DNA from: Sciurus carolinensis
Lineage: Eukaryota; Chordata; Mammalia; Rodentia; Sciuridae
Assembly: GCF_902686445.1 (NCBI RefSeq)
Contig: NC_062217.1
Location: 88,593,758 to 88,657,757, forward strand
Direction of reading: 5' to 3'
Length of the DNA stretch: 64,000 nucleotides
A program made the translations under genes and the position numbers. Below are positions 57,576 to 64,000 of the stretch, one piece after another. Each line of letters begins with the position of its first letter. Positions within the stretch are counted from its first letter, which is position 1. A model generated the notes under the pieces. That model was given only the letters and a program-made list of their open reading frames with translations. It had not been told where the DNA came from and made no database searches.

Positions 57576-58290
57576 TATTGAGCTGCTTTGTCCAAGGCTG
57601 CCTATTCAGTATTTTAATAAATACGCAGTGTCAAACAGGTTAAATCTTGCTCCATAGGTAAGCTGAGGACCAGGGTTTGAAGTAAGCACCCTTTTTGATA
57701 TTTCTGGGGCAGAGCATATTGTTCTATGGTGTTTATTTTCCTGTCCTAGCTTGTGGGTTCCTTGAGATAGTTGCAATCCTAAGTATTAAACAAGTTGATG
57801 ACATAATTAAGCTTTATTCTTTGAGATCTTATAATTCCTATCATTTAAGAAGTTTAGGATCTCTGTAATGGCCTTTTGACATCCCTACTGTGTGGAGACA
57901 CATAAAGTATGTCATGTACATTTTGGAGAACAATTACTGATGTTTTCGCTCTGAATTTTGCTAAGCCCTTAGGGTTTGTCTGGAACAAGTGAGTGTTATC
58001 TCCAAATCCTTGAGGCAACACTGTATAGGTTAGTTGTATAAGTTAGTTATCTGGTTTCTCAAAGACAAACAGATATTGTGATTGAGAGTTCAGGGTATAC
58101 AGAAAAAGGCATCATTTATATCTAACATAGCATATCAAGCAACACCTGGAATTTAAGATAACAGTAAGAACTACAGGGTTGGGGGAAATTATTGCATCAT
58201 TAAATTATTCCAAGGTTTCAGACTAGGCAGTTTTCTTTTTAACTCCTAAAATGGGTGAATTGCATGAGCTGTTGTAAGGCATTTAAAGTT
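57545..58290 (-). pseudogene. Class I reverse transcriptase remnant
   Basis: Gammaretrovirus-type polymerase fragment, readable only by changing frames. Short matches in the right order on the minus strand are SPILGVKKK (58,260), NPVVL (58,180), DAFF (58,105), LPQGF (58,010), a worn catalytic QNVHDIL in place of the usual YVDD-type box (57,915), YLGLQLSQGT (57,780) and YLSKNLS (57,555). Stops and shifts are many, so it cannot make enzyme. RNase H and integrase do not follow. The missing part between gag and this start includes the nucleocapsid and protease. Confidence 0.8.
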
Positions 58291-59155
58291 TCAGTCATTT
58301 GAGGTCTTTTTTTCTTGTTTTTATGTTCCCTTTCTTTTCCTTCTGATCTCTACTATAAAAAATGGAAGATGCAAGCTGGAGAAGATCTCTAAGGATTGAT
58401 CAGGGTAATGTGCCAATTTTTGTAATTTCTCTAAATGTTTGGGGCTCACTGAAAGATAAATTTATTCTTTAAAATTAGGTGGCCATCTATGGATTCAGGA
58501 TTCAGGGTGATGTGTTTTTTACTTTACTGAATCTCTTCATGAAAATAACACAACTTTCCTGAATGCCTCATATAATAGTTTTCCAGGCATGCTACTCATT
58601 ATTTGAATTCCAGTTAGGATCATTTCTGGGAACTGCCTGTGTTCTAGATGGTTAATTAGTATCATATTTTTTCCAGGTTAATTCAAATACGTGGCATTGT
58701 TTAGGTTTGAAACATATATTTATTTGGATTCTCCAAAAACCTCCCTAAACTTATTTTTATCTGTCTTAAGTTGTGGGGGTTCCCTTTGATTTTTCTCCCT
58801 CAGAAGGTGATGTCTCAAGGTTTTCTCCTCTCATGGTAGGGATTATTAAGACCAAGCCTGGTAACATATGAAAGGCACTTTTCTTGATCATTTGTAAATT
58901 TGCAGTATGCAAGCTAGTGCTGAACCTGGCAATACTGTTGAGAGAGAAGCTCCTATCTAAGTTAGAAGTAGTATTAGGGAGGTCTCCATGTCCTAATGTC
59001 TTCCTTAGGGTCCAGAAAACCCAACTCCCATTACCTGGCTTTGCCAAAGTTGTTTCTGGCCTTCTTTGGCAAAGTGCTAGAGTCCCAGTTTTCCCTGTGC
59101 CAGAGACCCTTGGAGGATTCAGACATAAAGGTATTACTGCTTTCCTCTCTGCCAC
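58290..59155 (-). pseudogene. Class I gag (capsid) remnant
   Basis: Minus-strand gag capsid C-terminal part. Short readable pieces in order are LTWKK (58,670), LILKNKF (58,470), APNI and LEKLQKLA (58,435), and EIRRKRKGT (58,335), which is the charged segment after capsid. An open frame of 129 codons at 58,766-59,155 probably covers an earlier gag part, but I do not recognise it. No zinc knuckle follows; the sequence passes straight to reverse transcriptase. Confidence 0.65.
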
Positions 59156-59678
59156 TATAAACTCCTAATTATGAAAAAACACGACAAAAGTAAAAATCGT
59201 GCTTTTGCCTATTTTTTGCCCTGTAGACTTAAAGGAATCTCTGAAGGGTGAGCAGACATCTATTGGTCATTAGACATATAGTACCCTTTTCTTGGAGGAT
59301 CTCATGGGAGGGTTTGATTTTAAATGCCTCCCTCTTGCAGCTTAAAGAGAACACAGTGAGCACATTTAAGCACAGGAACAGTAATGGGGAGACTATAGAT
59401 AGACTAGTGAAGGCTAACAAAGGGAACCTTATTAGTATTCTTACTAATCATCCTAGGTCTTTTAATCTTAGAATCTGAATTCTTTTTTTCTTTTTATTGT
59501 AAACAAATGGAATACATGTTGTTTCTCTGTTTGTACATGCGTAAAGGCATACCATTTGTGTAATCATAAATTTACATAGGATAATGTCATTCAGTTATGG
59601 TTCCCTTCCCCCCACCCCTCCCACCCCTCCCTTCTTTTCTCTCTATACAGTCCTTCCTTCCTCCATTCTTGCCCCCTT

Positions 59679-59710
59679 CCCTAACCCTAACTCTAACCCT
59701 AACACTAAAC
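59679..59710 (-). repeat. Telomere-like array in L1 copy 4 3' UTR
   Basis: On the plus strand CCCTAA CCCTAA CTCTAA CCCTAA CACTAA, that is TTAGGG-type repeats in the sense of the L1. Confidence 0.9.
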
Positions 59711-59734
59711 CCGCCCACCCCCCATTATGTGTCA

Positions 59735-62700
59735 TCATCCACTTATCAGCGATATACTTCGTCCTTTTGTTTCTTGAGATTGTCTTATCTCACTTAGCAT
59801 GACATTCTCCAATTTCATCCATTTGCCTGCAAATGCCATAATTTTATCATTCTTTATGACTGAGTGATATTCCATTATATATATATATACCACAGTTTCT
59901 TTATCCATTCATCAATTGAAGGACATCTAGGTTCGTTCCACAATCTGGCTATTGTGAACCCAGCAGCTATGAACATTGATGTGGCTGTATCTCTGTAATA
60001 TGCTGATTTTAAGTCCTTTGGGTATAGGTCATGGAGTGGGATAGCTGGGTCAAATGGTAGGTCCATTCCTAGTTTTCTAAGGAGTCTCCACACTGCTTTC
60101 CAGAGTGGCTGCACTAATTTGCACCCCACCAGCAATGTATGAGTGTACCTTTCTCTCCACATCCTCACCAACACCTGTTGTTGCTTGTATTCTTGATAAT
60201 CGCCATTCTAATTGCAGTGAGATGGAATCTTAGGGTGGTTTTGATTTGCATTTCTCTTATTACTAGATATGTTGAACATTTTTCCATATGTTTGTTGATT
60301 GCTTGTAGATCTTCTTCTGTGAAGTGTCTATTCATTTCCTTAGCCCATTTGTCGATTGGATTATTTGCATTCTTGGTGTAGAGTTTTTTGAGTTCTTTAT
60401 AGATGCTGGAGATTAGTGCTCTATCTGAAGTATGATTGGCAAAGACTTTCTCCCACTCTGTAGGCTCTTTCTTCGCATTTTTGATAGTTTTCTTTGCTGA
60501 GAGAAAGCTTTTTAGTTTGAATCTATCCCAGTTATTGATTATTGCTTTTATTTCTTGTGCTATGGGAGTCCTGTTGAGGAAGTCTGGTCCTAAGCTGACA
60601 TGTTGAAGCTCTGGACCTACTTTTTCTTCTTAAGATGCAAGGTCTCTGGTCTGATTCTGAAGTCCTTAATCCATTTTGAGTTTTGTTTCATGCATGGTGA
60701 GAGATATGGGTTTAGTTTCATTCTGTTGCATATGGATTTCCAATTCTCCCAGCACCATTTGTTGAAGAGGCTATCTTTTCTCCATTGCATATTTCTGGAC
60801 CCTTTGTCTAGTATGAGACAATTGTATTTATTTGGGTTTGTGTCCATGTCCTCTATTCCGTACCATTGATCTACCTTTCAATTTGGCACAAATACCATGC
60901 CGTTTTTGTTACTATTGCTTTGTAGTAGAGTTGAAGATCTGGTATTGCGATACCCCCTGCTTCACTCTTTCTGCCAAGGATTGCTTTAGCTGTGCTGGGT
61001 TTCCTATTCTTCCAGATGAATTTCATAATTGCTTGCTCTATTTCTGTAAGGTACATCATTGGGATTTTAATTGGAATTGCATTGAATCTGTATAGCACAT
61101 TTGGTAGTATGGCCATTTTGACAATATTAAATCTTTCTATCCAAGAACATGGGAGATCTTTCCATCTTGTAAGGTTTTCTTTAATTTCTTTCTTTAGTGT
61201 TCTGTAGTTCTCATTGTAGAGGACTTTCACCTCTTTTGTGAGATTGATTCCCAAGTATTTAATTTTTTTTTGAGGCTATTGTGAATGGGGTAGTTTTCCT
61301 AATTTCTCTTTCTGAAGATTCATCACTTAAGTATAAAAATGCATTAGATTTATGTGCATTGATCTTATATCCTGATACTTTACTAAATTCACTTATGAGT
61401 TCTAAAAGTTTTCTTGTGGAATTTCCTGGTTCCTCTAAGTATATAATCACATCATCAGCAAATAGGGATAGTTTGAGTTCTTCTTTTCCTATTCGTATCC
61501 CTTTAATTTCTTTGGTCTGTATAATTGCTCTGGCTGGAGTTTCAAGGACAATATTGAATAGATGTCGTGAAAGAGGGTATCCCTGCCTTGTTCCAGTTTT
61601 TAGGGGGAATGCTTTCAGCTTTTCACCATTTAGAATGATATTAGCCATGGGCTTAGCATAGATGGCCTTTAAAATGTTAAGGAATGTTCCCACTATCCCT
61701 AATCTTTCTGGTGTTTTGAGCATGAAGGGGTGCTGCATTTTATCAAATGGTTTTCCTGCATCTATTGAAATAATCATGTGATTCTTGACTTTAAGTCTAT
61801 TGATATGGTGAATTACATTTATTGATATCCTGATGTTGAACCAAACTTGTATCCCTGGGATGAAACACACTTGATCATTGTGCACTATCTTTTTAATATG
61901 TTTTTGTATGCGATTTGCTAAAATTTTGTTGAGAATTTTTGCGTCAATGTTCATTAAGGATATTGGTCTGAAATTTTCTTTCCTCAATGTGTCTCTGTCT
62001 GGTTTAGCTATCAGGGTAATATTGGCTTCACAGAATGAGTTTGGGAGGGTTCCCTCCTCTTCTATTTTATGGAATACTTTGAGAAGTATTGGAATGAGCT
62101 CTTCTTTAAAGGTTTTGTAGAACTCGGCTGAGAACTCATCTGGTCCTGGACTTTTTTTTTGTTGGTAGGCTTTTGATGACTTCTTGTATTGTATTACTTG
62201 AACTTGGTCTATTTAAATTGTGTATATCCTCCTCATTCAGTTTAGGCAATTCATATGACTCTAGAAACCTGTTGATGTCTTCGAAATTTTCTATTTTTTT
62301 GGAGTATAGATTTTCAAAATAGCTTCTGATTATGTTTTGTATTTCAATCATGTCTGTTGTGATATTTCCTTGTTCATTCTGAATTTTAGTACTTTGAGTT
62401 TTCTCTTGTCTTCTCTTTGCTAGTGTGGCTAAAGGTTTATCAATTTTGTTTATTTTTTTGAAGAACCAACTATTTATTTTGTCAATTTTTTGTATTGTTT
62501 CTTTTGTTTCCATTTCGTTAATTTCAGCTCTGAGTTTAACTATTTCCTGTCTTCTACTACTTTTGGTGTTGGTCTGTTCTTCTTTTTCTAGGGCTTTGAG
62601 CTGTAGTGTTAGGTCGTTTATTTGTTGAGTTTTACTTTATTTATTAAATGCGCTCCATGAAACAAATTTTCCTCTAAGTACTGCTTTCAGAGTGTCCCAG

Positions 62701-63569
62701 AGATTTTGATATGATGTTTCTTTGTTCCCATTTACCTCTAAGAATTTTTAAATTTCCTTCCTAATATCTTCTGTTATCCATTCATCATATAATAGCATAT
62801 TGTTCAATCTCCAGGTGTTGGAGTAGTTTCTGTTTTTTACTCTGTCATTTATTTCTAACGTCAATCCATTATGTTCTGATAGAATACAAGGTAGTGTCTC
62901 TATCTTCTTGTATTTGCTAACATTAGCTTTGTGGCATAATATATGATCTATTTTAGAGAAGGATCCATGTGCTGCTGAGAAGAAAGTGTATTCGCTCTTG
63001 GTTGGATGGTATATTCTATAAATGTCTGTTTAGTCTAAATTATTGATTGCGTTATTGAGATCTATGGTTTCTTTATTCGATTTTTGTTTGGAAGATCTGT
63101 CCAGTGGTGAGAGAGGCATGTTAAAATCACCTAGTATTATTGTATTATGGTCTATTTAGTTTCTAAAATTGAGAAGGATTTGTTTGACATACATGGATGA
63201 GACACTGTTTGGGGCATAGATGTTTATGATTGTTATATCTTGCTGAATTATGCTTCCCTTAAGCAGTATGAAATGTCCTTCTTTATCCCTTCTGACTAAC
63301 TTCAGCTTGAAGTCCACATTATCTGAAATGAGAATGGATACTCCATCTTTTTTGCTGAATCCATGTGCATGGTATGTTTTTTCCCATTCTTTCACCTTTA
63401 GTCTATGGGTATCTCTTTCTATGAGGTGAATCTCTTGCAGGCAACATATTGTTGGATCTTTCTTTTTGATCCAATCTGCCAGTCTATGTCTTTTGATTGA
63501 TGAATTCAGGCCATTAACATTCAGGGTTATTATTGAGATATGATTTGTATTCCCGGTCATTTGGTTCAT
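59735..63569 (-). pseudogene. L1 copy 4 ORF2, broken
   Basis: From the Met at 63,569 (MNQMTGNTNHISIITLN) to the stop at 59,735-59,737. The endonuclease start (137 codons) is open. A 242-codon piece at 61,259-61,987 holds the reverse transcriptase core with FADD near 61,455. Other parts are broken by stops, for example in the linker at 62,750. A short TA repeat of about seven units at 59,876-59,889 marks the usual C-terminal site. Confidence 0.95.
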
Positions 63570-63636
63570 TTTTAAATTTTATTTATTTTTTTATTTTTCG
63601 GACACAACTTGGTTCCTCCTTTATTTGACAGTTCCT

Positions 63637-64000
63637 TTAGGACAATTCCTCTCTTTGCTGATTTGCTTCTTTGTTTTTTATCTCTTCTTCATGGAATATT
63701 TTGCTGAGAATGTTCTGTAATGCTGACTTTCTTTTTGTAAATTCTTTTCGCTTTTGTTTATCATGGAATGATTTTATTTCATCGTCAAATTTGCAGGTAA
63801 GTTTTGCTGGGTATAAGATTCTTGTTGGCATCCATTTTCTTTCAGAGCTTGAAAAATGTTGTTCCAGGCCCTTCTAGCTTTTAGGATCTGGATTGAAATA
63901 TCTGCTGATGTCCGTATTGGTTTCCCCCTGAATGTAATTTGGTTCTTTTCTCTCACAGCCTTTAAAATTCTGTCTTTATTTTGTATGTTAGTTATTTTCA
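63637..64000 (-). pseudogene. L1 copy 4 ORF1, C-terminal part
   Basis: C-terminal domain of ORF1 with stop at 63,637-63,639; residues NQQREELS end it. A frameshift near 63,825 separates it from the preceding segment (MREKNQITFRGKPIRTSAD). The N-terminal part lies beyond the window. Confidence 0.93.

Larger units (their letters stand above)
53157..59481 (-). mobile_element. Decayed class I provirus, 5' end off-window or cut
   Basis: Minus-strand element with a 3' LTR (53,157-53,658), a polypurine tract, a long AT-rich non-coding section (53,670-57,575), a reverse transcriptase remnant and a gag capsid remnant, then L1 copy 4. No env is recognisable. The primer site and 5' LTR are not in the window. 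Everything coding is full of stops and frameshifts. Confidence 0.75.
59482..64000 (-). mobile_element. L1, copy 4 (cut by window end)
   Basis: Minus-strand L1 with its T-run tail at 59,482-59,496, 3' UTR, all of ORF2 and the C-terminal part of ORF1 before the window ends. It is very close in sequence to copies 1 and 2, and like copy 1 it has a telomere-like array in its 3' UTR. It sits at the gag end of the class I provirus. Its 5' end and right target duplication are not visible. Confidence 0.96.

Noticed and set aside
58766..59155. Host gene of 129 codons
   Set aside because: Lies in the gag position of a decayed provirus on the same strand, with capsid remnants right after it.

Overview
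The window is non-coding DNA from a mammal, most likely a squirrel-family rodent. It carries ID-type tRNA-derived SINEs, 7SL-derived SINEs with an ID-like second half (the B1/ID or MEN style found in sciurids), several generations of L1, MaLR/MLT1 LTRs, MIR and L2 relics, and long GAA/GGA, CA and TA microsatellites. I found no intact host gene, tRNA, rRNA or CRISPR array. The species call is an inference from repeat style.

Layout. 1-10.3 kb: AT-rich DNA with ancient L1 relics, a MIR, a 7SL SINE and four ID SINEs, one of them young with a 17-bp target-site duplication. 10.3-13.2 kb: minus-strand class II-like LTR element with an LTR, a tRNA-Phe-type primer-binding site, a 244-codon gag-like frame and then about 1.6 kb of non-coding sequence. 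13.4-18.0 kb: two older L1 3' fragments on opposite strands, a purine-rich tract, and a minus-strand processed pseudogene of PI4K2B. 18.0-22.3 kb: AT-rich, an MLT1 LTR and a SINE with a long polypurine tract. 22.4-28.6 kb: full-length plus-strand L1 (copy 1) with its target-site duplication. 31.2-38.2 kb: a four-level nest in which a MIR holds an older L1 3' end, which holds a full-length minus L1 (copy 2), which holds a 126-bp L1 tail. 38.2-44.8 kb: MaLR and MLT1 LTRs, an ID SINE and older repeats. 44.8-51.3 kb: full-length minus L1 (copy 3). 52.4-59.5 kb: two class I-type LTRs and a decayed minus-strand class I provirus with gag capsid and reverse transcriptase remnants. 59.5-64.0 kb: minus L1 (copy 4), running off the window.

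The most interesting signals are these: three full-length L1s with three different 5' UTR architectures; telomere-like TTAGGG arrays inside the 3' UTR of two L1 copies; a 1.6-kb non-coding block shared by two LTR elements of different retroviral class; a 114-bp copied patch inside an L1; and the four-level insertion nest. All L1 and ERV reading frames show breaks except the short gag-like frame. Boundaries were read by eye and are good to a few bases where a target-site duplication is quoted, otherwise to some tens of bases.
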